Under the pieces are notes generated by a model, which was not told the origin of the DNA, did not search any database, and was given only the letters and a program-made list of their open reading frames with translations. A stretch of 64,000 nt of DNA, taken from Poecilobothrus nobilitatus. Lineage: Eukaryota; Arthropoda; Insecta; Diptera; Dolichopodidae. Made by a program: the position numbers and the translations under genes. Shown here piece by piece: positions 11,405 to 23,820 of the stretch. Position 1 is the stretch's first letter. Each line of letters begins with the position of its first letter. The stretch is from assembly GCA_947095535.1 (NCBI GenBank), contig OX352773.1:210076093-210140092 (forward strand), read 5' to 3'.

Positions 11405-11955
11405 GGCAAGGGTTTGGGTACGAAATCCTATTTCTCAAAATTTCAATCACAAAATCCCAATTATGAAATCTCAAACATAAAATTACAAAATCACAAAAAT
11501 TGTCCACAAAATCTCAAATTAGAATCAAAATTGTGAATTTATTCTTACTTTCGCGGATTCAAGTACTATTTGAGAGAATTTAAAAAAAAAAAATTTAAAT
11601 AAAAAGATCTAAAAAAATATATTATACTTATTCGAAATAATATATTATAAAATAAATTCTGGAAAAAGTGTAAAACCCTGATTCTCATCACCCTGAATCC
11701 TCAATTTTTTCTTAACTATTTCTTTACATGCATATTTTAGCATCAAATAATTTATTTACCCCTTTAAAAATAAATTATTGAAGCTCTGATTTTGTAACCA
11801 ACTCTAAAATGCCACCAATTCTTTTCTTACAAACATATAATGGTGTTGAATGAATGTTCCAGTTTTGGGATTTTGGTATTTTGAAATTTGGTTTTATGAT
11901 TTTAAATTTTTATAACTTTTTGGGATTTTGAGACGTTCTCGTACGCAAGTTAATA
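11405..11955 (-). repeat. Fold-back-type dispersed repeat, copy 2 (GGTTACAAAATCAGAG family)
   Basis: The left end (GGTACGAAATCC, TCTCAAAATTTCAATCACAA, AATCCCAATTATG) is approximately the inverse of the right end (GGGATTTTGGTATTTTGAAA through TTTTTGGGATTTTGAGACGT to TCTCGTACGC). The hallmark GCTCTGATTTTGTAACCAAC at 11783-11802 is the inverse of the motif in copy 1. Both ends carry several 12-15-base reiterations of a TTTTGGGATTT type. It is non-coding. End-to-end inverted symmetry over about 90 bases supports a fold-back element. Confidence 0.55.
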
Positions 11956-12363
11956 TGGGAGTTTTAAATTAGTTAATAATAAAAACGCCCTTAAAAAAAC
12001 ACTTACAAAGAAAACGATTAATCCAAATGAAGTACAAATTGATTAGGTGGGAAATACTTAAATTTTAAAAGACTCTCATATAAGTTTGTGTTCTTAATGA
12101 ATTTTAAGCAATTTTTTGTTTCTTCATTCACAAATTGATTTATAACATCAATCGATTTAGGTACTAAATTTTCTTCCCTCCTTAAGCACATAAAAAGCTC
12201 TTAATATGATACCCAAAGGAACAAAAATGATAATTCCAAAATAAAATCTTTCTTCTGAAATAAAATATAACGAAGTTAAAAACTACTCGAACTACTCGTT
12301 CTTCAAGTCTAATTACAGTGAAATTTTGAAATCAAATTTCTTAATTCAAAAACTTCTAACAGT
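11956..12363. other. Non-coding spacer between repeats
   Basis: A+T-rich sequence with no supported feature. Confidence 0.5.
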
Positions 12364-13685
12364 TTTTAGCACATTTCCAAAAAAATTTTGAAAAAATGTG
12401 CTTATTAGTTTCACTCTGTCCGTCCGTCCGTCCGTCCGTCTGTTTACAAAACTTCTACACCGTTAAAGATAGAGAAAAAAAATTTTAACCATAGGTAGGT
12501 CTCATAAAAAAAATAATTTTGTGGAACAACTTTTTCATGTAGCCCCCCCCATTACGGAGCTACAGCCCCTCAAACTTTGAAAAAGCCCTATTTTTAAATG
12601 CATATATCTTATGTTCTGCTTAAGATTTTTTCAATCTGAAAACGTCATTCGACAGGTATTTCTTTTATCTTTGTAAATTAATATCAAAATTATACAATTT
12701 TTTTAAATTTAGTATTTAAATTTACCGTTATGTGAAAACCAAATTTTGCATGATTTTTCTACTTTCATAACTCCGGCACGCTTCTAGATAGAAGCTTGAA
12801 ATTTTGAGGCAAGAAAGAACTTTTAGAATTAGTATAAGTTTGCTCAAAAAATTTTTTCGGTCCACCCCCTGTTTATGAGCTATTAGAGCTTAAAAATTGA
12901 AAATTTGCTATTTTTAAACACCTGTAACTTAAGAACCTGTACACATTTTACTTCTGCAAGATATAAAAATTAAAGCTACAATAATATATTTTTACGTGTG
13001 TTAAAGGTTTATTTTAGTTGTAAAGGGTTCCAAAGTTGCAGCTCTTCAAAATTGCAAAAAAGCCCCATTTTCAGATGTATATATCTCGGGCTCTGCGTAA
13101 TAATTTTGCAATCTAAAACCGCCAGAAGATCGAAAATTTTATTATCTATATAAAATAATATCAAAATTATGTAATATTTTGTAATTTACGATTTAAATTT
13201 ACCGTTATGTGAAAACCAGATTTTGCATGAAATTTCTTTTTTCATAACTCCGGCACCCCTTTAGATAGGAACCTGAGATTTTGAGACAAGACAGAACTTT
13301 TAGAATTAGTATAAGTTTTCTCAGAAAATTTTTTGGTAAAACCCTCTCCCTAACCCTTTAGGGTAAAACCCTAAGAGTTATTACGCCTCAAAAATTGAAA
13401 ATTTGTTATTTTTAGACACCTTTAACTTAGGCACCTGTACAAATTTTTCTTCGGGAAGACACGAAAATTAAAGGTTCAATAATATATTTTTACGTGTGTT
13501 AACGGCTTTTCTTAGTTATATAGGATTCCGGACTTACAGCCTTTCAAAATTTCAAAAATGTCCTATTTTCACATTTTTTCTTATTATATGAAATTTTCAA
13601 ATTTTTGTGTAAGTCACACTTCTAAACAGTTTGTATTGAGTTTTGGAAATGTGCGCTTTTAAAAACCGTTGGTTTACATTCTACC
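12364..13685 (+). repeat. CACATTTCC-ended dispersed repeat, copy A, with internal tandem duplication
   Basis: It starts TTTTTAGCACATTTCCAAAA and ends with the near-inverse TTTTGGAAATGTGCGCTTTT before AAAAACCGTTGG. A (GTCC)n run at 12416-12440 is followed by GTCTGTTTACAAAACTTCTA and CACCGTTAAAGATAGAG, both conserved in the other copies. Inside, a unit of roughly 480-490 bp is tandemly repeated: TACCGTTATGTGAAAACCA occurs near 12724 and again near 13200, and AACTTTTAGAATTAGTATAA twice; the start of a third unit follows near 13520. It has no open frame of note. A non-autonomous DNA element or tandem-bearing repeat is inferred. Confidence 0.8.
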
Positions 13686-14404
13686 TTGTTTAAATTTACT
13701 ATTCATGCTTATATTTTTATAGTAATCTTTAAAAAATCTTAAAATAATTTCTTAATTATTTCAGTTTAAACAAAAAAAAATAATATTGATTGCTTGAAAC
13801 ATCTAATTATGATATAAGAACATTCATTCTATACATTAAAAACAGTAGTTGAATTTTAAAAATCTTTAGATCAATAAACACTAATTATATGTACTCGTAA
13901 AGGTGACGAGCTTAATTATAATTATTTATAGGATTTCTATATAATATATGTTAAATAAATAAATAATTATTTTTAATGTCCGAAATTTAAATATATTTTA
14001 AAAATTTAAATATATTTTAACTAGAAGAAAATTTTAAAAATTACCTAAAGATTCTGTTTATGTTTTTGCTGAATATTAAATCAAAAACTTGCAAAACTTC
14101 TTTTTATTAATTCTCTCAATGAACAGGTGGCAATTTAAAAAAAAAAATATTCTTACCTGATATTTTTTTTTAAATAGATGAAACACGCAAACTTTTTTAT
14201 TTTATTTTTGGTTTTTTGTTTTTATTTCATAAATGCGATTAAATTAAAGTAAACGTTTTACAACTTCTGTTCTTCAGAATTAATTTGAGAAAAACGTTAA
14301 AGTTTTATATCAGATATACAAAAAAAAAAAAAAAAAATTTTATTTAAAATATCACGTAATGTAATCCTAGTTGCTTTTTTATTATTTTCTACTTTATTTC
14401 ATTC
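13686..14404. other. Non-coding spacer with a short tandem duplication
   Basis: AAATTTAAATATATTTTA occurs twice in tandem at about 13983-14020. Otherwise A+T-rich, with no supported gene. Confidence 0.55.
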
Positions 14405-14997
14405 TTTTTAGCACATTTTCAAAAAAATTTTGAAAAAATGTGCTTATTAGTTTCACTTTGTCCGTCCGTCCATCCGTCTGTTTACAAAACTTCTACACCG
14501 TTAAAGATAGAGAAAAAAAGTTTTAACCATGGGTAGGTCTCATAAAAAAAAATAATTTTGTGGAACAACTTTTTCATGTAGCCTCATCCATTACGGAGCT
14601 ACACCCCCTCAAACTTTGAAAAAGCCCTTTGAAAATTCCGCATGATTTTTCTACTTTCATAACTCCGGCACGCTTTTAAACAGAGGCTTAAAATTTTGAG
14701 GCAAGAAAGAACTTTTAGAATTAGTATAAGTTTCTTCGGCAAGATATAAAAATTAAAGCTCCTGTAATATGTTTTTACGTGTGTTAACGGTTTTTCTTAG
14801 TTATAAAGGATTCCGGATTTACAGCTTCTCAAAATTCCAGAAAAGTCCTATTTTCACATGTTTTCTAATTACAAAAAATTTTTAAAATTTTATTTTTTAA
14901 ATTTTCAAATTTTTGTTCAAGTCACAATTCTAAACAGTTTGTATTGTGTTTTGGAAATGTGCGCTTTTAAAAACCGTTGGTTTACATTCTACCTTTT
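14405..14997 (+). repeat. CACATTTCC-ended dispersed repeat, copy B (internally deleted)
   Basis: The same start (TTTTTAGCACATTTTC), CCGTCCGTCC core, GTTTACAAAACTTCTACACC and the same end (TTTTGGAAATGTGCGCTTTT, AAAAACCGTTGGTTTACATT) as copy A. It is less than half as long: GCCCTTTG is joined directly to AAAATTCCGCATGATTTTTC, skipping part of the unit, and only one set of internal blocks remains. It lies only about 720 bp after copy A in the same orientation. Confidence 0.8.
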
Positions 14998-15147
14998 TTT
15001 TTTTTTATAATTCACGCATTTAAATAGTGACTCAATAATAAAATAGGTGATGGCGTTATCATGTAGTTGTTTTTTGGCATTCATAATGCAATTATGTAAT
15101 TCAAATTTTGAAATTAATACTGCATCAAAATATAAATGTATAATAGC

Positions 15148-15312
15148 TTAGGTTAGGTTAAGGTGGCTGCCAAAAAGGCACACTTAGACCGTATTTGGTC
15201 CATTGTGATACCACATAGAAACTTTTCTATCCCACTCGTTAAAACCAATTTGAGCTTTTTGCAAAGCGAAACTTTTCACATTTTTACCTGCTAGATCGCT
15301 AAGGTTGTATAA
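15148..15312 (+). repeat. TTAGGTTAGG-headed dispersed repeat
   Basis: Starts TTAGGTTAGGTTAAGGTGGC and continues with blocks of normal base composition (GGCACACTTAGACCGTATTT, GGTCCATTGTGATACCACAT, TATCCCACTCGTTAAAACC, ACCTGCTAGATCGCTAAGG). Repeats with this GGTTAGGTTAAG-GTGGCTGCC head and the TTAGACC..GGTCCATTGTGATACC body are, from memory, widely dispersed in fly genomes. Only one copy is present here. The TTAGG units are too few for a telomere array. Confidence 0.5.
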
Positions 15313-15721
15313 TGTATAATAAAATAACAATTATGAATTAAATATTGAACATAAATTTTTTTTCTGAATATTATTTATAGCAAATAAGTATTCATATGCA
15401 TTCTGTCCAACACAGAAACAATCAAATAAAAAAAATACCGTTCGTAAATTGATAGGACAAAAATAACTTTTTCTTATTTCTAAAGAGTTAATTATATATT
15501 TTTCTACTAAAGTTATATGAGATGACATACAAAATCCTTTTATATGACATTTGGTTTTATGAAACCTGTCAAAATAGCTATAGAAGTTAGTTTATGTAAA
15601 CGTCTTAGTGCAAATATTGTAAACCTGAAATTTAGTCCCCTTTCTATTGAAATAGAAACAAAAAAACTTAATAGAAACCTCCACTCTAAATAAAAATGAC
15701 GGATATGTAAAATTATCTGAC
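15313..15721. other. Spacer with overlapping open frames of uncertain meaning
   Basis: On the minus strand two frames are open (15725-15540, 61 codons; 15528-15331, 65 codons), the first hydrophobic. On the plus strand 15544-15699 reads MTFGFMKPVKIAIEVSLCKR and on to LNRNLHSK. All three look mildly protein-like, but none has recognisable motifs, and such lengths occur by chance here. It sits between two repeats and may be a piece of a mobile element. Confidence 0.2.
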
Positions 15722-15853
15722 TCATGGCGTAGTGGTTAAGAAGCCAACGTTTTAATTTGAGGATCTTGAGTTTAAACCTCGATCAGGTGATATAAATAAT
15801 ATCTAGTCATTTTATATTGTAATAATGTACATCGTATAATTATAATAATAGTA

Positions 15854-15889
<36 letters not shown>

Positions 15890-16135
15890 GCTACTACAGT
15901 GGAACTATCTTTGGTTATATCATTGTGTAAGGTATAATATATACTACTGCACGTTATAATCCACTGATATATTTACCTATGTAGTAAATAATAATATTAT
16001 TAATAACTACATACCAACACCAATAATAATAGTTGATATAAAGTGACAGTGGAGTTGCCTTCAGTTAATTATCTCATGCAGGAAGGTGTTATATACTATA
16101 CCGCATGTTGTAACTGTTGATGGTTATAGTCACTG
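15722..16135 (+). mobile_element. tRNA-headed repeat (SINE2-related) with (AAT)n and a duplicated body
   Basis: The head CTCATGGCGTAGTGGTTAAG holds an A-box-like GTGGTTAAG, and GAGTTTAAACCTCG is a degenerate B box; CTGA (15718-15721) can pair with TCAG near 15785 as an acceptor remnant. After an (AAT)n microsatellite (15857-15889) a body block starting ACAGTGGAACTATC recurs about 142 bp later as ACAGTGGAGTTGCC, both ending in further AAT units. The AATAGCTAC start of the body also resembles the tail block of the repeat at 51003 and 55735, so they may be one family. Confidence 0.5.
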
Positions 16136-19100
16136 TTAGCAAAATAGTAATAATAATCGACGAAATTATTGTTCCCTTCAATCCCACTCCCAATTCTATG
16201 TTTCGGCATCCTTGCCCTATCCTACTTCCAAGACAATATACTGCGGTTTCATTCTATTATATTAGGTAAAGGGAGAGGTGGGTTCAATTAATAAGAATTT
16301 GACACTACCAAGGGGAAATTCTTGGTTACTTTTGAAGATTCCCACCTCCTTTAGAAAAAAAAAATTAAATTTGAAAGATTAAAAAAATATGGAAAACGCT
16401 ATATTATAATGTGATCATTACAAGTAACTCTTTTTCCTTATGTGGTGATACAATCTGCCGTTATCACCTTGATATTTCAACCTTGTAAATGAAGTTAAAA
16501 TATAATTTTGAGTTTCATTTATATTTTTCTTAACACTGTAAAATGTAATATAATTAAATATTCGATTCTTCCTAAAAATTTAAAATTCTTTATCCTGAAA
16601 AAATTATAAGCTTTTATCATGCAAAAATAATTTCACATATACTTTCAATTCTTTTTAATTTCAATTCCTTTTCATTATTAATAAAAACTAATATACATAT
16701 ACATAATATATGTGTAGAGATATTAGGAAAATCTAAAAAAGAACTGAATTTTATACCCTTTCAAATGAATGAATTTTAATTTATTTAAATTGGTATAATC
16801 AATTGAAACTCAAAGATACGATAAATTTTTGTTGATATTATTTATAAATTATGGATTAATTCTGAAGTTTAAACTTAAAATTTATATAAGATTTTTATCG
16901 GGTTTCTGTTTATTTTATACACTTATATTGGTGAATTAATTTTACAATTTCCAGTTCTTTTAATTTTGGCTAATACAGTGCTAAAAAGATTAATAATTAT
17001 GAAGATAATAATATAACAAAGTGTTTTAATATTATCTTCCAAGTATTTATTGTCACTTAAGTTGTCATGCTAAAATTTAATAAAGGAGTAAATGAGTTAA
17101 CATGATATATAATATGACAGTGTTGCATAAACATTTTTAGTTTTATATAAAAAATTATATTTTATATCAAATTATCAGTTTGCAACAAAGTATTAACAAA
17201 AAAAATTGAGTCCAAAAGACTTCCTGATATCTAGTACTTTTGAAAAAACTTCAGCTAAATATATAACCGCAGTTTCTAAGTGAATTTAAATTATAACTTA
17301 TATAAGATAAAAAGAAATGTAGGTGTTTGTCTATGATTCGTATTAATAACTTGACAATACAAAATTTTTTTTAGAGAACGGAAAAAGTCTTATATGATGC
17401 AACTTATGAAGTACTCCAATATACTTCAAAATGTAAGTCATGTCATACAATATACATGACGGTTATATTGATAACACAATGTTATATTCACTGTTTACAT
17501 GCCATTACATTGTTTTTACAGCAGTTTATACATTTTATAAATTTTTTTATATATAATTTCATCTGTTTTGATAATTTTTTTAATTTCATAATTATTATCA
17601 TAAGAAATCAACTTTTTAATCAGAAACATAATGTTATAAGATTTAAATAACCTTGACTGTATGTCAATGTTTCCTGTACCACAAATTTTTTTTAATTTAT
17701 ACATACATATACATATACATAATTTAAAGCAGAAAAAATAAATGATTAATGACATCCTGAAATAAAAATATAAATAAATGATAAGGAGTTACTCCAAAAT
17801 TTAATATCAGGTTATTGCAATTTAATTGTATTTAAAGTTGTAAGAAGTTTTATTCTACTGATTTTTTTTTTAGAGTTTGATGTTTTTTTATTGGTACTAA
17901 TGGTAGTAATTTAAAATAATAAATAAATTAATAATAAAAAACAAACGTTAAATTCAGATTATTTGTCTTCAGATGAATTAAAATAATCTTTTACAATTTA
18001 TCGTATCATATAAACATGATAGGATCATTCATTTACAAACGATGGCTATTAAGTTAGAGAGTTACGGCTTTGAAATTTACTTTTTCAAATAAAAATATAA
18101 AATATGGAAATGAACATAAAATTCATAAAAAAAATTACCAAATTTAGTGAACTCTTGTGAAAACAAAAATTGATTTGTTCATACATAATCGTTTATAAAT
18201 TGAAAAATTAAGCAAACTAATTTAATACATATTTGAAGTCCAACTTTTAGCATATTTGAACAGTTCCTTTTAGGGTTACTGTGAAATGTAAAATGTGAAT
18301 TAATTAGTGAAAAATTTATTGAACTCATCAAACGATGCCGAAAATAGTTCAACTAGAATAAAGGCTGAAAATATTTAATTAATTTATTTTAACTGAAAAG
18401 AGGAATTAATATATTCTAAAAAGAACTATACATTCCTTCATTCAATGTAATATTGTTGAAAAAGAGGGCCGCCACATTGATAATGCATATTCATATCAAT
18501 ATATCATTTTTTTTGTCTTTAAATTCAACTGGATTACCATACATTCTTCCTTTAAATTTAACCAAATACTAAAATAATAATTATTACAGAATTTTTATCT
18601 TAATATATAATCATTTTATATTATTTTAAATATTTCTTTTTTTTTGTCTCCCTATACAAATATTCATACATAAATGTAATTAAAATTTTACAATAAGATA
18701 AGAATAACACAACCCTTCAACCAATTACAATTTAAAATAATAATTTACAGAAAAAAAAAAATAAAAAAAAAACTAAAATTGTCTAGGTCAACCCTGAGTC
18801 CTGACATCATTATGACATTTTAATAACAAAAAAACGAAATTAAATATTAAGTTATCATACTTAAAATATTACACATTATATACATTATATACATATCTGA
18901 ATATCATTTATGTATATTTTAATAAATTGTACAACCAGTGATCCTTTCTACAACTGTCATTAAATTTTTGAATAATTGAATTAATTAATAATAATTAAAT
19001 CGTATAGGTACCAAAAAAGAAAATTATTATTTATGAAGTTAGTTGCAGTTAAAAAAAAAAAAATTTTAAAATAAAAAATAATACTTAATGACGGCAACAA

Positions 19101-20330
19101 AATAATATGTGACTCTCGAATCACCTGTCAAAAAAAAAAGAAAACAAAATTTATTTTTTTTATATTTTTTACATTTACTTTGTATGAACGTTATGAAAAA
19201 AATGGACTAGAAGAATACATGTAGTATTAGGAATTAGAATACCGTTTGAATGCATCTACAAACAAAAATAAAATAACTAGTTTATATCTTTTCTTTCTGG
19301 TTTTATTTTTTAATGGCAGTAAAAATCAACAAAACTGTTATTGAACCTTTTTTTGTTTTTTAAATTATGCATAATAAAGAATTAAATTTTATTCATTCAA
19401 TGTGTACCGGTGTTGCCGCTGTAGGTCTAAGTATCTAACCGGCGTTTGTCTTTTAAATCAAGGGTGGGTGCCCTATTGTTTTTCTATTTTAATATTTTTT
19501 TTTTTTTGTGATTTTCTATTATGTAATGGTAGCCATAGTGCGTAACTAATGTTCGCGGGTTCTTTTCACTACTTTTTAATTTGTTTTGTTTTTTTTTTTT
19601 TTTATTTTATTTATTTGTTTCATTTACAGAAAATTTAGGGTAATAATTTTGATACCTTTTGATACTAAACGTTTAATACCTGAATTCATAATTTTTGCCC
19701 CATGATATTAGAATAAATTCGAAAAAAAAATGCTGGACTATTGTTTATTTTCTATTTTTATATTGTTAAATTAATTATTTAGAATTAAAAAAATAAGAAA
19801 AGGTTTGAAAAAAAAAAGAATTCTAAATTAAACATAAAATATTATAGATAATAAATTTCTTTCTTTTATTTTCATTTCATTTCATTTTGTTTTTATTTTT
19901 TATTTTCTTAATAATTTTCACAATTTTTCTTAAAACGTTAAGATAAGATAAAATATCATTTTAAAATAAGAGTGCAGGTAAAAATGTAAAGGGTATCTAG
20001 TTTTGGTTAGAAGTTCAAAACACTTAAAATGGTTTCAATTAAAAATAATTTCTAAGAGAATGTTTTTCATTTTAGTTCAAATGGAATTTAGGATCTTAAA
20101 ATAAGTAAAATTTTGGTTTTAATCTTGGTATACCAGTTGGATGTGAAACGATGTAAGTACAAACAACTCTACAAATATTCCGTTAGTCAATTATTACTCT
20201 TATATTACTCTCTATTACAATTAATGTTGCAAAAAAGTTAACAATATCTTTAAGTACTTGAAAAATTAACAATTAAGTGCAGACTAATGTAAATAACTAA
20301 TCATACCTTACAAACACGGATCAAAAATGA
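16136..20330. other. Long non-coding stretch
   Basis: TAAAGGGAGAGGTGGG (16267-16282) is inversely matched by CCCACCTCCTTTA (16341-16353), a possible hairpin end. At 19401-19470 a pocket of higher GC (GTACCGGTGTTGCCGCTGTA, then CTAACCGGCGTTTGTC) has a 21-codon minus frame and could be a conserved untranslated or regulatory piece. CATTATATA is repeated near 18870-18890. No gene is supported. Confidence 0.45.
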
Positions 20331-20453
20331 ATGAACGGATCAATTAATGGTGGAAGATCAAATTTCAAAGATCATTTACAAGTGCCTAGCAGTAAAACGC
20401 CAATAGAATCAAAGTACTTAGCGCAAACCATAAAAGCATGGAACCCTGAATAG
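20331..20453 (+). other. Coding-like island; exon or mobile-element relic
   Basis: ATG at 20331 opens a 40-codon frame of balanced composition (MNGSINGGRSNFKDHLQVPS, then SKTPIESKYLAQTIKAWNPE) ending TAG. A stop lies directly before the ATG. On the minus strand a good acceptor (a long pyrimidine-rich tract ending CCCTATTCAG at 20444) opens two frames of about 20-25 codons (GFHAFMVCAKYFDSIGVLLL in one). The strand cannot be decided. The raised GC over about 200 bp is the main reason for listing it. Confidence 0.2.
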
Positions 20454-23140
20454 GGTTAAAATATATAATGAAAACAGGAACAGAAGGAATGCGCCCACAA
20501 TAACTTCCTCAAAATGATCAAATTCAACATTTTTCCATAATTCTTAATAATATCATTTTAAACTGTAAAATATTTAATAAAATTTTCCGTAATAAGTACA
20601 AATTTTAAATTGTACTTAGGTCCCAAGTTTATTATCACCTTAAATCACAGCCCTAAAAATATTTCTTTCAAACAATGCTCAAATTTGTTTTCTCGGGCTT
20701 CAAAATTTCTTTAATTTTTATATTGTTTTTTTTTAGTGTTAAATAGGTAATAAACCTGTGAAAATAAAATAATTCTATAGGTAATATTATTTCACATTGA
20801 TTCGGCGAAAGAAATTTCTTAAGCAATTTTACCCTTTATCAGTGTTATCAACATTTTGATTTACAATACTATCATAATACTACCTTTTTTTTTTACTATA
20901 CCATCAACAAGATTTATTTATCTAAATAAAATCTAAAAATAAAACCATGTGCAAGTACAAAATAACAATAAAATAAAATTTTTATATTAACTAGACCAAT
21001 TCCAAAAATAATTCTACTGAAACGAAATTCTAAAATCTTGGTGAGAGAAAAATTGTTCAATGGACGCACTTCATAACAAAAAAAAAAACACAATTCTACT
21101 TTTTTTTTTTTTTTTTTTGAATTCAGAACTACTTTCTTGTTCGTCTCTCTCCTTCTCCTTCTTCTCCCATAATCAAGTCTTTATGCATGACTTACGATCC
21201 TGATTAAAAGAAATTACCCTGCATTAAAACCGCAAAACCCCAGACCCATTTATTTATTAATTTATTGTTTTGTAACTTACTATTATTTTATAGTTCATTT
21301 TATGTAAAATACTGGAATACCGGTGATTACAATTTAAAAATAAAATCAAAAAATTACAAAAAGGGTTAAGAATTAGACAAATGGATACTACATATTATTA
21401 TATAGAACATACTGTGAGTTTATCGTATACTTTTATGTATGTATACATGTAACAAAAGTGCTATTTTTATTCATTTAAAATTACATAACAAAGAGCAATT
21501 AATTTCAATTCACTAGACTACGTAAAAGTATTAAACAAATAAAATTTTTACAGTTATCGAAATAATAGAAACAAAATTCACTTAAAATTAAGTACATTTT
21601 ATTTCACCTGCATTATTTATACCGTAATTTTTCAATATAATTTTAAAATTTGGAAACGTTTTAAGTAAAAAAAAAAATTAAGAGGATATTATAGAAATAT
21701 TTTCTAAATAAATGTAGTAATTTTTTATATTACCATATTTTTTATTATTTTTTTAAAGAGACGTTAACTCTAACATCCATATCATGTTAGACTTGTGATA
21801 CGTAACACCACAATTTATCATTAAATATTAGGGTTCGAGCCATTAACCATTTAATTTTTAATTGGTTACAAGAAATACAAGATATATGGACAGTTTTCCA
21901 CCAAAGGATATATTCTTTCACTCATTTACCATTTTTACAGACCAATCTGAATTTTTCAAATGTATCAAATTTTTATTGGACAAAGTCTGTATTTCAGAGT
22001 TTAAATTAAAATTGGGCACTTAAAACTCTAAAGATTTTATTTTCAATTCCAGCATATAATCTTTGTAAAACGAATCTTAAATTATGCCCAAAAATTTTCT
22101 TAAATTATGCACAAACAGAAATTCGTTGGTGATAAGTATCGTGAATGTAGAATCATCTTCCATCCTATATGTATTGCCTAAAATTGCCGAAAACTGTATA
22201 CAACGTTCAAAAATGACAACATTTAAGAGTGAACACTACCAACTTCGTTTACAATATTGTTATAAATTTAAAATCTATTTTCTTACTCTATTTTCTATTA
22301 TTAATCTTTTTCTAAAAAAAATTAAACATTGGAAATTCCACAACTTTTAACATTTAATTAAAGCTCATCTTTTAGCTAATAGATATTATTACAGTTAGTT
22401 AATTGGCATTTTAGTTTTTAAATAGATTAATGATGGTGTCGGATATCGAGGTGGGAAATTGAAAACTTCTACTAGTAAAAAACATTGGTACTAATAGTAT
22501 TTTGGAATTATACAAGATTATCTCAATCATGATTAGATTACCAGCATGGAAGACTAAACTAAAGACTGACTTGCTTGAATTGCCTTCAACATATTATATT
22601 TCTTTTCAAGTTAGAATTCAAAATTAATTTATAAAGAGACGGACATACGAAAAAATACATAATTAAATTATAGATTCTATAAAAAAAAAATTAAACTAAT
22701 ATCAGTACAATACCTAAAAAATAATCCAAAATATTTATTTAGGGAAAAAAAGGCTAAAGAAACCAAAAGTGTAATATAAATTATGATGGTCGGTGTTAGA
22801 ATGAAAGTTTTTGTGGTACATTGTTCTAAAAAAAACTTATAAAGAACGGAATGAAATTTCTCTGCTTTTTTTGTTTTATTTTATTTTTTTTTATTTAATC
22901 GACCAATTCAGAATTTTTTGTACAGAAATCTAGATATAAAATCCAAGTGGTCATTTCAAGTATATATAAAAAATTATCTTTTAAAATAGAAATTTATTTT
23001 GGATAAACAGTTTTTGCAATTAATAGAAAAAAATGGTAACTAAAGAATGAAATTTTATTAATTCAAAATTTTTAAAATATTTTCATTAGGTATTTTTATT
23101 CAATAAGTTATTTTTTCTGCTACTTGAATTTTTTATGGCG
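20454..23140. other. Non-coding stretch with a long poly(T)/pyrimidine tract
   Basis: A run of about 19 T at 21100-21118 is closely followed by a CT-rich tract (TCTCTCTCCTTCTCCTTCTT region, 21140-21167). An 88-codon open frame (22084-22350, +) has more balanced codons than most chance frames but no recognisable motif. Nothing else is supported. Confidence 0.45.
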
Positions 23141-23474
23141 GAGGGAAATAAGGCCTAGAGCAATAAAGTCTAATAGGCCTTATTCCAAAGAGAAATAAGG
23201 CCTAATTATTTTTTCAAAATAATGGAATTAAAGCCTAATTCTAATTTATTATTCCAATAATAACATTTTTTAATATTTTTCTTTCATAATTTAATTCCCA
23301 TATTTCAGCTTATTTATGTTTTCTGTTTTTTTAGCACATTTCACTCCGTAAGTTCCTCAGTCAGTGTTTGTTCATAATAAAATAAGTTCGATAAGTTAAA
23401 AATTTCGTTTAAATTCAACATTCAAACTTATTTCACTTATGTAATGTAATAATTTTGTCGAACTTAGTTCAGTT

Positions 23475-23675
23475 ATTAGAGTTGGTTGCAAAATCTGGAT
23501 TGCCTCGTTTTCCAAAATATGAATATACGTAAGTATACGGGACTCTAAAACAGAAGGGATTTTATAGTCGGTTACAAAATCAGGATTACAGCTTTTTCTA
23601 GAATATTTATAAATAATTTGGAAAAAGCTAATTTAACTCTGATTTTGAAGCCAACTCTAAAATCTCTCCTAATTA
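23475..23675. repeat. Nested GGTTACAAAATCAGAG-family units, inverted pair
   Basis: Three units: GAGTTGGTTGCAAAATCTGG (about 23480), ATAGTCGGTTACAAAATCAG (about 23565) and, inverted, CTCTGATTTTGAAGCCAACT (about 23637) followed by CTAAAATCTCTCCTAATTA. The first continues into CGTTTTCCAAAATATGAATA, matching copy 1 near 2206-2225. A further degenerate unit, TACAGTCGGCTACAAATTTA, lies near 24064. Confidence 0.55.
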
Positions 23676-23820
23676 CAAAGAATTTGAAATCATGGGGGAA
23701 AAGAATAATGTTTCAGCTTTCCATACAAAAGTAATAAATTTTGACTGTTCTTTGTGAAATATAATAATAAATTTTGTGAACATTTAGACATTTTTATGAA
23801 AAACAAAAAAAAAATTGTTT

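Noticed and set aside
15148..15163. TTAGG telomeric array
   Set aside because: Only two to three units, followed by the body of a dispersed repeat.
22084..22350. 88-codon frame as a gene
   Set aside because: No motif, no splice context, and frames of this size are expected a few times in 64 kb at this base composition.
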